This document shows, in pieces, positions 25,901-34,205 of a DNA stretch of 64,000 bases. The DNA is taken from the NCBI RefSeq assembly GCF_004570975.1, contig NZ_SPPC01000001.1, positions 124,001 through 188,000 of the forward strand, in the 5' to 3' direction. The translations under genes and the position numbers were made by a program. The stretch is from Barnesiella sp. WM24 (lineage in GTDB: Bacteria; Bacteroidota; Bacteroidia; Bacteroidales; Muribaculaceae). The notes below the pieces were generated by a model. The model searched no databases, was not told where the DNA came from, and saw only the letters and a list, made by a program, of their open reading frames with translations. Each line of letters starts with the position of its first letter. Positions within the stretch are counted from its first letter, which is position 1.

Positions 25901-26815
25901 CAAATGGTTGGACTTAATTTCGGTAATGACACATACAATGAGCATACAGCGCCATACTTCTTCGATCAAATCGTTAATCGTCTTAACGATAATCAACTGG
26001 AACATCTATATCGGCGCATTGCAGCTGATTGTCCTCAGCTAATGTGCGTTAACATGTATGTAACCGGTCTTTTGATGTTCTATGCCGGGCAAGTCGCACA
26101 CAAACTTATTGATGATCTGAATAAGACTCCTGAGACCGAATGGCCTGCTCGTCGCAAACCTAATGTCCGTGTTACGTTTGCAGGTAAAGGCTCCCGACTT
26201 TTCCAATGGCTTAATACCATTAATTCTGCAGCAGCTAAGCAATATTATGGACAGATGTTCGTAATGGGATATGGTAAAAACCATCTAATGGAAACCCTCG
26301 CTGGATGGCAACATATTGAACTGCCTCAGCTTCATGATACTAATATCAAATATGAAGTATCGAAAGGCTTAGCCAAGGGAGATACCATTCTTCAGCGTCC
26401 ACGTACTCAGCAGCCTTCCGAAATTATCGGAGAGTCAGGATTTGAGTTGACCGGTAATGACAATATACCTCGGCCAATAGAGTTTACCAACTCCATTACT
26501 CCTGCGATGCTTGGCCAAATTGGTGTACGTCTTCGTGCCGATAACACTAAATCTCAAGCCGATAAATTCACTGAATTTTGTAGCTTCTTCTATCAAGCCG
26601 CTCGCCAACTCTTTAATTGGTCGGTTAATCCAGCCGAGCTTGAGGTCGCCTGTCGTGATATGAACATTTCGGGTTATGTACAGAATATGCCGGAATTCCG
26701 TTCGGCAAGACGAGAAGCACAGGAGGGCGGTAAACCTTTCAGCTTCGTTGCTCCTATCATTATCCTTGAGGGTATGAAATTCTATGAAAACACGTTGTTG
26801 AGACTATTAAGATGA
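22901..26815 (+). CDS. Very large SrfB-like actin/Hsp70-fold ATPase with a Gly-Phe-rich insert
   Basis: The 1304-residue protein has an unknown N-terminal ~560 residues followed by an ASKHA (actin/Hsp70) ATPase core split by a long insert. Phosphate-1 is RLGIDFGSTNTSIAYS near 587, phosphate-2 is LCFDVGGSTTDISALF near 944, and VTFAGKGSRLF near 1095 fits the adenosine site. Residues ~825-870 are a low-complexity run of FGGGFG-type repeats with serine and aspartate, then an acidic linker. The general plan resembles SrfB virulence-factor proteins. It overlaps the next gene by 4 bases. A chaperone- or filament-like partner of the tubulin-like protein is inferred. Confidence 0.75.
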   Translation: MAEKSLTIDVNTSAIPSGDLNKWKELGNTSVFIKNIITPQLSKHTNVGQLVSGIPTAFARVDLFKTALDHVATSGGDTTTNNLVGYYSQLVDEWKGLIACMALDYAHISVRKIALSYSDGKDVAKTNNVYEPKGAFGNMLLRRRNRWCDQNLTDNQTATPFINVIKYRNTVVGATAPESLLFTSTGYKCDASDERPWIDVLTGKFIDPLKSSMKPMQVATLHAYVSHILQGLGEAEEYYKSLPAGEGVNYISIRTLLNSWKQEIEERAARDGFELSIGSTPPVSAAFGGPFEKLFCHKDILNGVEGVISETEMNGGVEFDPKNLLLEDNAHIAKLDLNISATEFKNLPILVLTADVKGMHDKAYFALPLSAQGLNVFGKNVATLVGMSGSSSAIASTLKATYDPSVRTDNLEVILTLVTDSGIRRQFKKVYTSDGEIKNKDILIWPNFVSPQWNAYFMYNELPHNGTSTSYRAFPFVGDMQGDYFRIVVDREQAPVLLSRDGRIVAPDRVVKSELLVLSDEAVADNPYKYEIYRSNKPFKGVRLLSPTGNEGGYLLINYSSAQGANLPHDWMRPGAHSSLNPVRLGIDFGSTNTSIAYSSDSTQEQGFSFGNQRVSLMGNELPGKPLFPRENQVFFFQGAGPSVMSNAIKSVLTIHDNRRLPALKTGETLKMRNEREVVGGFPSFADNLPFSNSEKNKITLFYPNGVGEVTQIHNMKWEDTDDDKAHKSAFLRTLMLQVYATLFAQGLVPNSIKWSYPSAMAGQLLYSYQSIWETLKSISPVLKENGERYELNVSRYTDTRSLGTDIGTGVFGTVGQTSTGSESGFGGGFGGGFGSIDSSFGGGFGSKGSSDFGGSFGGDFGSDNSFDDNVGFGALENKAPAEENSSEDFMPDNPDKEVSYDPEPLYTMTNANSNPSLSEAEAVANFISVKYGTETNVLNLCFDVGGSTTDISALFYLKNGVTMIKQNSLRFAAQRVSQSVAKFPQFKKVLSSICAEYKIQMVGLNFGNDTYNEHTAPYFFDQIVNRLNDNQLEHLYRRIAADCPQLMCVNMYVTGLLMFYAGQVAHKLIDDLNKTPETEWPARRKPNVRVTFAGKGSRLFQWLNTINSAAAKQYYGQMFVMGYGKNHLMETLAGWQHIELPQLHDTNIKYEVSKGLAKGDTILQRPRTQQPSEIIGESGFELTGNDNIPRPIEFTNSITPAMLGQIGVRLRADNTKSQADKFTEFCSFFYQAARQLFNWSVNPAELEVACRDMNISGYVQNMPEFRSARREAQEGGKPFSFVAPIIILEGMKFYENTLLRLLR

Positions 26816-28803
26816 ACGGAGACAGCTATAAAATAATCATATCCATATCTCACCATCGCATTTCCTTTGAATACTGGCAACGCGATGGTGAGAACAAACT
26901 TGTATCGCTCCCTAATGGAAATTGGCCCGCCCCATTGGCTTTCTATTGCTCCGATACAGGTATTGTAATTGGGGATGATGCTGTCCGTGCAGCCCATTCT
27001 GGAACCACTAACGCTTTCGATAATTACTTTGAACGATTAGTGGAGGATAGCACATATACTATTGGAGGTCAAACTCGTCCAATTAGGAATCTATTGCTAG
27101 ATGCATCGGAATCTATTTTTCGAGATTTTTTCCGTCATGTCTTGTTTAATAGATTTGGCTCTTTGAGCGACAATCGGGCTAATATGCCTCTGACAATTGT
27201 ATGTGAGTCAGACATAAAGCCTAATGAAAGAGCCTTACTTCATGGTTTATTCAAGGACAGCGGATATAATCGAGTCAGAGTCGTTGATTATGATTGTTAT
27301 ATAAATAGATATATTAATGAATCCTTATCTAACGAATATGTCTGCGACAAAGTCGTGGTCGCTTGGGCAGAAGGTGCTGATTTAACGTTCTCTATATTCG
27401 GTGTGAATAATGATTTCGCTCCCATTGTCAAAAGTTTTGAAAACTTAGGAATTGATCCGCGAAAGAAGTATGTTGAGAAGATGATATGGGAAAGGGTTAT
27501 AGGTCAGAATCCATGGCTCCAAAAGTCAGATGAAGAAGATGCAATAAGTAAAGCTGCATCCGACTTTTTAAGTTCATCGCTGCCATTGGTCAATGATACA
27601 ATCTTGCTTTCCGACGGGCAGCAATACCATTATAGCCTTAATAGGAACACAATAGACTATATCCAAAATTCTGACGTAGTATCTATAAAGGACACTTTGG
27701 AACAATTCCTTAAAGAGAATGGAATTATAAATCGTTCAAGGGTTCTTCTTCTGCTGCGTGGAATTGTTGCCGGTAATTCATATTTTGAACAAAATCTTAG
27801 CCCCGGATTTTCAAAAACTATTAGGACAGATAAAAAACTTCGAGATAACACGATGAACCTCATTATCTCTGAAGTAGTTCCTATGTTTGAACCTGAGACA
27901 ATTATTGTTGAATCTCCCGTTGATGTTAATCCTCCGCGGGAAAGCGACAATCAAATTAAAATAAAGGAAATTTCAAAGAAATGGAGACTGGTTAAGGCCG
28001 AGGCCAATGGAAAGCAGCGTGGTGGACAGCCCGACATGGCACTACAGATGCTTAAGGACTTTCTTTCTGAATGTCAAGCCATATCAGGAGTTGATAATGT
28101 AATCGCAGAAATTTCTACTGAAATTGCGAAATATAATATCACTCAAGCACCAGTTGTCAATCATAATTCAATTAAATCATTTGAACGGCAATGGCGAGAG
28201 ATTAAGGCTACAGCGAAAGGAAAAGTCAGGTCGGGAAATTTATCTGATGCTCGTTCCATTCTTCAAAGTTTTCTCAATTCTTTGGAAAAGGAACCAGGAA
28301 CAGACAGTCTTATTAGCTCCGTTCAAAACGAACTTTCATTGATTGCCGCTGATGAACCTAAGCGATCTAAATCCAGGCATAAAGATGGTGACATTCACCC
28401 TAACGGCAAATGGGTTTGGGTTGCTTCTGCGGCTAACGGAAATGGTGACTGGCGCGTTATTGATGGAAGAATTCACAATCAGACCAAGCAATATAAAGAA
28501 TCCGCCAGAGAAAAGAATAACGATGGAGATTCTTTAATAGCACAAGGTAAACTCAAGGAAGCTCGCGATTGGTATAGGAGCCAAAACAACAACGTTATGG
28601 CTCGTATACTTTCTGACATAATACGTTCTCAAAAAGGCGTGGAATTAAGGAAAGCCGCTATCGAAGAATATAGAAAATCAAAAAATCGCGAACAAATTTC
28701 CCGTATCATCAAAGAGATTGAAGAATATATAGATTTATGCGAAAAAGCTGGTCTCAATTCTTCTGAATATAAAAAACTGCTTGCAGACTACCGAAAAATA
28801 TAA
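26812..28803 (+). CDS. Second actin/Hsp70-like protein with C-terminal helical repeats
   Basis: The first ~370 residues follow the Hsp70-like plan (YKIIISISHHRISFEYW; PLTIVCESDIKPNERALL; VVVAWAEGADLTFSIFG) but the phosphate loops are degenerate, so ATP hydrolysis is doubtful. The C-terminal part holds two ~60-residue repeats beginning KWRLVKAEANGKQRGGQPD and QWREIKATAKGKVRSGNLSD, which look like TPR-type helical hairpins, and then a final coiled region. It overlaps the SrfB-like gene by 4 bases and ends 19 bases before the first TerD gene. It probably acts as an adaptor between the large ATPase and the TerD proteins. Confidence 0.65.
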   Translation: MNGDSYKIIISISHHRISFEYWQRDGENKLVSLPNGNWPAPLAFYCSDTGIVIGDDAVRAAHSGTTNAFDNYFERLVEDSTYTIGGQTRPIRNLLLDASESIFRDFFRHVLFNRFGSLSDNRANMPLTIVCESDIKPNERALLHGLFKDSGYNRVRVVDYDCYINRYINESLSNEYVCDKVVVAWAEGADLTFSIFGVNNDFAPIVKSFENLGIDPRKKYVEKMIWERVIGQNPWLQKSDEEDAISKAASDFLSSSLPLVNDTILLSDGQQYHYSLNRNTIDYIQNSDVVSIKDTLEQFLKENGIINRSRVLLLLRGIVAGNSYFEQNLSPGFSKTIRTDKKLRDNTMNLIISEVVPMFEPETIIVESPVDVNPPRESDNQIKIKEISKKWRLVKAEANGKQRGGQPDMALQMLKDFLSECQAISGVDNVIAEISTEIAKYNITQAPVVNHNSIKSFERQWREIKATAKGKVRSGNLSDARSILQSFLNSLEKEPGTDSLISSVQNELSLIAADEPKRSKSRHKDGDIHPNGKWVWVASAANGNGDWRVIDGRIHNQTKQYKESAREKNNDGDSLIAQGKLKEARDWYRSQNNNVMARILSDIIRSQKGVELRKAAIEEYRKSKNREQISRIIKEIEEYIDLCEKAGLNSSEYKKLLADYRKI

Positions 28804-28822
28804 TCATATAATATCAACAACA

Positions 28823-29455
28823 ATGGCAAAAAAATTCGACCTTTCAAAAGGTGAAAAGTTCTCACTCGGCAAAGGTGATGAGCTTTCAGCAATTCAGGTT
28901 GACCTGAATTGGAAATCAGGTGCAGACCTTGATGCATCCGCGTTCCTCCTTAACGATGATGGTGTAATAACCGAAGATGCTGACTTTGTTTATTACAAGT
29001 CCAACAACCGTTCCGAAGCTTACGACCGCACAAAATTCGGCAGCAAGAAAAACTGGCGTGACAACACAGTCCCTGTCAGCTTCGATGGCTCAGTAGTGGG
29101 TTCCGCTGATGACCTTGGTGATGGAGAGGATGATGGCGGCGAGGAAGCCGGCGAAACCATGCACGTTGACCTTTCCAAGGTTCGTCCCGAAATCACAGAA
29201 ATAGTCTTCTGCGTAACCATTTACGATGAGGAAGGTAAAACAACATTCAAGAATGTTCGAGATCCTCAAATCGTTATCACAAACGAAGAAACTGGCGAAG
29301 AACTGTGTTCCTACAATCTCAAAGAGCACTTCTCATCTGAGACAGCTGTAGTTGCCGGTGCTCTCGTTCTTAACGAAGATGGAGACTGGGAGTTTGAGGC
29401 TATAGGCAAAGGCTACGATGGTGGGCTTCAAACCCTTGTTGACATGTACCAGTAA
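28823..29455 (+). CDS. TerD-family calcium-binding stress protein (copy 1)
   Basis: The start MAKKFDLSKGEKFSLGKGD followed by VDLNWKSGADLDASAFLL and DFVYYKSNNR is the TerD pattern; the aspartates of the DLDAS and acidic loop regions bind calcium in this family. I chose the ATG at 28823 because an upstream frame overlaps the previous gene without adding conserved sequence. A glycine- and acid-rich loop (GDGEDDGGEEAGE) near residues 94-107 enlarges the usual acidic site. The 210-residue length is normal. It is cytosolic, with no signal peptide. The next gene is a diverged copy 8 bases downstream. Confidence 0.88.
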   Translation: MAKKFDLSKGEKFSLGKGDELSAIQVDLNWKSGADLDASAFLLNDDGVITEDADFVYYKSNNRSEAYDRTKFGSKKNWRDNTVPVSFDGSVVGSADDLGDGEDDGGEEAGETMHVDLSKVRPEITEIVFCVTIYDEEGKTTFKNVRDPQIVITNEETGEELCSYNLKEHFSSETAVVAGALVLNEDGDWEFEAIGKGYDGGLQTLVDMYQ

Positions 29456-29463
29456 AGTAAGCT

Positions 29464-30087
29464 ATGGGTAAATTCAACCTCAAAAAACTCGATGGTGGCG
29501 ATAGATTTGCCCTATCGAAAAGTCTTGGCCTCGACAACATCCGTGTCGAGCTTACATGGCAAAAAGGGGATTTAGACACGCAAGCTTGGCTTCTGAACCT
29601 TGACGGAATCATTGTTAATGACGAGGGTTTCGTATTCTACAACTCTGTAAATCGTACTGAAAAGTTCGATCGCGCCAAATTTGGTAATAAGAAAAACTAT
29701 CTTGATTCTACTCGTCCCATGAGTGCCGACGGAGCAGTCCTCGGAGCAAAAGACGAGATGGAAGGAGGTATTGAAACTATCAATATCTGCCTTGGCAAGA
29801 TCGCTCCTGAAGTGCAAGAAGTTGCAATTCCCGCAACCGTATACGTCCCCAATGATGATAATGTCGAGACATTTGGCGAGGTTGAAAACGCCAAGATTAC
29901 TGTTATCGATGAAGAATCCGGCGAGGCACTATGTTTCTACGAACTCAGCAAAGATTATAAATCCGAAGATGCACTCGTTGCCGCTCGCTTTATAATCAAT
30001 GATGAGGGCGAATGGGAGTTTGAAGCAGTCGGCAATGGTTATAACGGTGGCTTGCAGACTCTTGTTGACATGTATACAGAAGAATAA
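29464..30087 (+). CDS. TerD-family stress protein (copy 2)
   Basis: The protein has 207 residues in the same order as copy 1: FNLKKLDGGDRFALSK, VELTWQKGDLDTQAWLLN, GFVFYNSVNRTEKFDRAKFG and a final YNGGLQTLVDMY that copy 1 also carries. Copy 2 lacks the long acidic loop and has a normal one, so the two should differ in calcium affinity. The shared end and spacing point to an old tandem duplication. It lies 12 bases before the CW_7 protein gene. Confidence 0.88.
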   Translation: MGKFNLKKLDGGDRFALSKSLGLDNIRVELTWQKGDLDTQAWLLNLDGIIVNDEGFVFYNSVNRTEKFDRAKFGNKKNYLDSTRPMSADGAVLGAKDEMEGGIETINICLGKIAPEVQEVAIPATVYVPNDDNVETFGEVENAKITVIDEESGEALCFYELSKDYKSEDALVAARFIINDEGEWEFEAVGNGYNGGLQTLVDMYTEE

Positions 30088-30099
30088 AATTCATTCATT

Positions 30100-30753
30100 A
30101 TGGCAAAACAAGACAAAAGTAAGTTTCAATTAAATAAAGGAACTGACCACGGATTCGACATTTCAAAGGGTGGGAAACGTAAATTCGACCTCTCTAAGGA
30201 TGACGATGAACCGGTTGTTGCTCCTGTAGCACAACCACAACCAACAGATTCGGTTAATTCAGTTAACCCGACCCCCGAACCAGAAGAGAAAAAGAATGGC
30301 AAGTGGCTTTGGGTAATACTGGCTATAATTGTTATCATTCTTCTGATTTGGTGGTTGCTTCCCGGTAAATCAACAGAATCCTCACCTATAGTTGAGAAAG
30401 AAACTATTGAGGAGGTAACAACACCCGCTGAAAATACTGAGGAAGTGTCCAATGAAGCAGAAATTCTTTCCGGAGGAGATGCTGTAGAAGAAAACGCCAA
30501 TAATGACGAAAGTTCTAATCCATCAGAGGCTGTTGTAAATACTCAAGAGACCACCCCTGCCGCTCCCCAAACCACTAATAATGTTGCCACTAACAATGCT
30601 CCATCTGTCGTTTCCAATGACGTTGAGGCAGAAGCTATAAAAGTTATTCGTGGCGAGTATGGCATTGGACAAGAGCGTAAGGATAAGCTTGGTAAGCATT
30701 ACGAAGCTATTCAACGCCGTGTTAATGAACTGAAACGAGAAGGCGCATTTTGA
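30100..30753 (+). CDS. Single-pass membrane protein linking TerD-like N-terminus to a CW_7 domain
   Basis: The N-terminal ~35 residues repeat short motifs seen at the start of the TerD proteins (FQLNKG, FDISKG, FDLSKD). After a proline-rich spacer comes one membrane helix (WLWVILAIIVIILLIWWLL) near residues 69-88, then a long Thr/Glu/Asn/Pro-rich stalk. The C-terminal ~38 residues (AIKVIRGEYGIGQERKDKLG, then YEAIQRRVN) match the CW_7 domain of Cpl-7-type lysozymes, which binds peptidoglycan. The N-terminus would face the cytosol and the CW_7 domain the wall. It is followed by a terminator, so the calcium ATPase has a separate or read-through transcript. Confidence 0.75.
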   Translation: MAKQDKSKFQLNKGTDHGFDISKGGKRKFDLSKDDDEPVVAPVAQPQPTDSVNSVNPTPEPEEKKNGKWLWVILAIIVIILLIWWLLPGKSTESSPIVEKETIEEVTTPAENTEEVSNEAEILSGGDAVEENANNDESSNPSEAVVNTQETTPAAPQTTNNVATNNAPSVVSNDVEAEAIKVIRGEYGIGQERKDKLGKHYEAIQRRVNELKREGAF

Positions 30754-30774
30754 CGCAGCCTGACGTATCCTTTG

Positions 30775-30815
30775 GGGTGAAGAGGTTGAGTTTACTTGGC
30801 TTCTTCACCCTATTT
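30775..30815 (+). terminator. Terminator after the CW_7 protein gene
   Basis: GGGTGAAGA at 30775-30783 pairs with TCTTCACCC at 30802-30810, followed by TATTTCTT. It separates the Ter-type operon from the calcium ATPase gene. Confidence 0.65.
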
Positions 30816-30838
30816 CTTAAACAATACTTCAATATTAT

Positions 30839-33691
30839 ATGCCAAATAATCACACTTATACTGGCTTGACCGACGCGGAAGTGTTGGAGAGCCGCAGAAA
30901 GAATGGCGTCAATATTCTGACGCCTCCAGAACAAGACCCTTGGTGGAAAGAGTTTTTAGATAAATTCTCCGATCCGCTGATTATTATCCTGTTGGTCGCA
31001 GGTGTGTTGTCCATCGGAATCTCATTTTATGAGTTTTTCGGACTTGGTCAGGACTGGAAAGTGTTCTTTGAACCAATCGGCATTTTTGTCGCTATCGGTC
31101 TTGCAACAACACTTGCCTTCATCTTTGAGCAGAAAGCCAACAAAGCCTTTAAGATTCTCAATCAGGTAAATGACGATGAGCTGGTTGAGGTGATGAGAAA
31201 CGGCTCTATGACTACTATCCCCAGAAAAGATGTGGTTGTAGGTGACATAGTAATTCTTAATACCGGTGACGAGATACCCGCCGACGGAGAATTGCTTGAT
31301 GCTGTTACGCTGAGTGTTGATGAATCAACTCTTACAGGAGAGCCTCTCTGTGCCAAGACCACCGACAAAGCACACTTTGACAAGGATGCAACCTATCCAT
31401 CAAACCATGTAATGCGTGGTACAAAGGTCATGGAAGGTCATGGCATAATGCGCGTTCTCAAAGTGGGCGATGCTACCGAAATGGGCAAGGTATTTGAGGA
31501 AGCTCAGATTGATGACTCAGTCAAGACTCCTCTCAATGAGCAACTTGACGGTCTTGCTGACTGGATTACCAATGTAAGTTACATATTTGCCGGACTCATA
31601 ATCGTCGGTCAGTTGATCCACTTCCTCGGTTGGGGTGCATGGCAGGCATGGACGTTAGTAATACCCGTGGCTCTGTTTTTCTGGCTTGTTATCAAGAAAT
31701 TTGAAGACTGGTCAAAAGCCAAGTGTATTCTCACAATCGTAGGATTCTTCATCGTCTTCTTTGCTATGGTGATTGGAGCGTTCTCAATGCTCAATTCCGG
31801 TGCCGACAGTGCCATGTGGTCGCTCCTCCTTGCCCATACGCTCAAGACGCTGATGGTTGCCGTTACCCTTATCGTGGTTGCAGTGCCCGAAGGTCTGCCG
31901 ATGGCAGTAACACTCTCTTTGGCATACTCGATGAGCCGTATGCTCAAGACCAACAACCTTGTCCGCAAGATGCACGCCTGTGAGACAATGGGTGCCACAA
32001 CTGTGATTTGTACCGATAAGACCGGTACTCTGACTCAGAACCAGATGCAGGTTTACAAGACCAATTTCTTCGGTGAACCCTCTGACAAGGTTCTCTACGA
32101 AGGAATAGCAGTAAACTCGACCGCACAGCTCGACCTCTCAGGTGACAAACATCAAGTGCTTGGTAATCCTACCGAAGGCGCTCTGTTGCTTTGGCTCAAA
32201 GAGCGAGGCGCCAATTATCTTGACCTGCGCAATGGTGCAACCCGACTTGAAGAACTGCCGTTCACTACTGAACGTAAATATATGGCGACTGTCGTAAAAT
32301 CTGCGACTGGAAAGAACATCCTCTATATCAAAGGGGCTCCAGAAATAGTATTCAGTATGTGCAAGAACACCCATGGGGTTACAAAGGCTGAAATTGACGC
32401 ACAGCTGCTTGAATATCAGAATCAGGCAATGCGCACTCTCGGCTTTGCATATCAGGAACTTGACGATAAGGACGCAACAATCGCTGACGGCAAAGTGGTT
32501 GCCGATAACCTGACGTTCCTTGGGATTGTTGCAATCTCTGACCCTGTCCGTATTGACGTGCCCGACGCGGTCTTTGAGGTTATTGATGCCGGAATCAAAG
32601 TTAAGATTGTAACCGGTGACACTCCCGGAACTGCAAAAGAAATCGGTCGTCAAATTGGTCTTTGGAACGATGTGACAGATACTGACCGCAATATCATCAC
32701 CGGTACGGAATTTGCCGAACTTTCCGATAAGCAACTAAAGGAGCGTGTGGGCGAACTTAAAATCATTGCCCGCGCCCGACCTATGGACAAGAAGCGTCTC
32801 GTAGAGGCTCTGCAGGCCAACAACGAAGTTGTTGCCGTAACAGGAGACGGAACAAATGACGCTCCTGCGCTCAAAACCGCCCATGTCGGTCTTTCGATGG
32901 GCGACGGCACATCTGTTGCCAAAGAAGCATCCGACATCACCATCATCGACAACTCATTCTCTTCAATCGGTCGTGCCGTGATGTGGGGTCGCTCCCTCTA
33001 CAAGAATATCCAGCGTTTCCTCCTGTTCCAGCTCACGGTCAATGTCGCAGCCTGTTTCCTCGTGCTTTTCGGATCATTCATGGGAACAGAATCGCCCCTT
33101 ACCGTTACGCAGATGCTCTGGGTAAACCTCATCATGGATACCTTCGGAGCAATGGCCCTTGCATCACTTCCTCCCTCTCAGAGAGTGATGGATGAAAAGC
33201 CCCGTAAGCGTGAAGCCTCCATTCTCTCAAAACCGATGCTATGGGAGCTATGCAGTGTAGGCTTTATCTTCTTTGCCATCACCCTTGGATTCTATTGGCT
33301 TTTCAACCATGCAGAGGTCACCTCTATACCGCAAATGTTCCATACCACAATAGGTTCTGCAGCGGAAATGACACCATACGAAGCAACGCTCTTGTTCTCG
33401 ATATTCGTATGGACACACTTCTGGTATATGTTCAATGCCCGTAGCTTCGAGACTGGCGAAAGCGTGTTCAAGCTGAAAATGAGCCAAGGCTTCTGGACTA
33501 TTGTTGGCATTATAGTTATCGGTCAGCTGTTTATTACCGAGATTGCATACGAGTTCTTCAACGTAGAGCCGATGCTTCATACCCTTGACTGGAGTTTCAA
33601 TCCCTCGGGAGCACTCGACCTTGCAATCATCGTAGTAGTATCATCGCTTGTCCTTTGGGTAAGAGAAATATACAGACTGTTCAAGAAATAA
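30839..33691 (+). CDS. PMCA-type calcium-transporting P-type ATPase
   Basis: All P2-type ATPase motifs are present: the actuator STLTGEP near residue 164, the ion-binding VAVPEGLP at 347-354, the phosphorylated aspartate D393 in CTDKTGTLT, the nucleotide-binding KGAPE, and GDGTNDAPAL in the hinge. Ten membrane segments can be placed in the 950 residues. The pattern fits plasma-membrane-type calcium pumps, so it should export Ca2+ from the cytosol using ATP. There is no extra C-terminal regulatory domain. Its place directly after two calcium-binding TerD genes supports a joint calcium role, although a terminator and an 85-base gap lie between. Two further terminator-like hairpins follow. Confidence 0.9.
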   Translation: MPNNHTYTGLTDAEVLESRRKNGVNILTPPEQDPWWKEFLDKFSDPLIIILLVAGVLSIGISFYEFFGLGQDWKVFFEPIGIFVAIGLATTLAFIFEQKANKAFKILNQVNDDELVEVMRNGSMTTIPRKDVVVGDIVILNTGDEIPADGELLDAVTLSVDESTLTGEPLCAKTTDKAHFDKDATYPSNHVMRGTKVMEGHGIMRVLKVGDATEMGKVFEEAQIDDSVKTPLNEQLDGLADWITNVSYIFAGLIIVGQLIHFLGWGAWQAWTLVIPVALFFWLVIKKFEDWSKAKCILTIVGFFIVFFAMVIGAFSMLNSGADSAMWSLLLAHTLKTLMVAVTLIVVAVPEGLPMAVTLSLAYSMSRMLKTNNLVRKMHACETMGATTVICTDKTGTLTQNQMQVYKTNFFGEPSDKVLYEGIAVNSTAQLDLSGDKHQVLGNPTEGALLLWLKERGANYLDLRNGATRLEELPFTTERKYMATVVKSATGKNILYIKGAPEIVFSMCKNTHGVTKAEIDAQLLEYQNQAMRTLGFAYQELDDKDATIADGKVVADNLTFLGIVAISDPVRIDVPDAVFEVIDAGIKVKIVTGDTPGTAKEIGRQIGLWNDVTDTDRNIITGTEFAELSDKQLKERVGELKIIARARPMDKKRLVEALQANNEVVAVTGDGTNDAPALKTAHVGLSMGDGTSVAKEASDITIIDNSFSSIGRAVMWGRSLYKNIQRFLLFQLTVNVAACFLVLFGSFMGTESPLTVTQMLWVNLIMDTFGAMALASLPPSQRVMDEKPRKREASILSKPMLWELCSVGFIFFAITLGFYWLFNHAEVTSIPQMFHTTIGSAAEMTPYEATLLFSIFVWTHFWYMFNARSFETGESVFKLKMSQGFWTIVGIIVIGQLFITEIAYEFFNVEPMLHTLDWSFNPSGALDLAIIVVVSSLVLWVREIYRLFKK

Positions 33692-33704
33692 AATTTGAAA
33701 CCCC

Positions 33705-33737
33705 GATAGCGCATCGGGGCTATCCCGGTGCGCTATC
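33705..33737 (+). terminator. Terminator after the calcium ATPase gene
   Basis: GATAGCGCA at 33705-33713 pairs with TGCGCTATC at 33729-33737. An alternative smaller stem CCCCGAT/ATCGGGG overlaps the left arm, so two mutually exclusive folds are possible. Confidence 0.6.
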
Positions 33738-33752
33738 TTAACAAATACACTT

Positions 33753-34205
33753 ATGGTTAAACTGCGTCATTTTGAATGGGAAAATGAGTTGACTGACGAT
33801 GTATGTCGGTTCGTTAAAGCTCATGAGAGTATGTATAAAACGGCTCTCTATGAAGTACGTAATGGCAAAAAAGAATCACATTGGATTTGATATACTCTTC
33901 CTCAATTACGTGGTTTGGGACAATCATATAATGCGCATTATTACGGTATTAGTGGATTAGATGAGGCTCGAAAATATCTAGAGAATCCTATTCTGTCAGC
34001 TCACATGAATGATATTCTAAATGAACTTCTTAATCTCTCTACAAACAATCCAGAAGACATTTTTGGAAAATTAGATGCTCAAAAGTTAAAGTCCTCAATG
34101 ACACTTTTTGATTTAGTAGCACCTGACGGCGTATATTCTCGTATTCTCGACAAATTCTTCAATGGAAAAAGGGATAATCGTACATTATATCTTATAAAGT
34201 CGTGA
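33753..34205 (+). pseudogene. DUF1810-family gene broken by one TGA
   Basis: From the ATG at 33753 the frame reads RFVKAHESMYKTALYEVRNG and KKESHWI, then TGA at 33888-33890, then in the same frame YTLPQLRGLGQSYNAHYYGI ... LKSSMTLFDLVAPDG ... LDKFF. This is the DUF1810 family from end to end, and the TGA stands where the family has the second tryptophan of SHWxW, so a TGG to TGA change killed it. No other defect is visible, so the loss is recent, or the residue is read through. It overlaps the next gene by 4 bases. Confidence 0.85.

Noticed and set aside
30839-33691. Magnesium or sodium pump instead of a calcium pump
   Set aside because: The overall pattern and the VAVPEGLP ion site fit PMCA-type calcium ATPases, and TerD neighbours agree; the ion is still an inference.
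15179-34205. TGA recoded as tryptophan in this organism (suggested by TGA in the HigA-like and DUF1810 frames)
   Set aside because: Many intact genes here, such as fic, the PLD gene, the DUF6361 gene and the CW_7 gene, end normally at TGA, and TAA breaks the integrase. Ordinary nonsense mutations explain the data.
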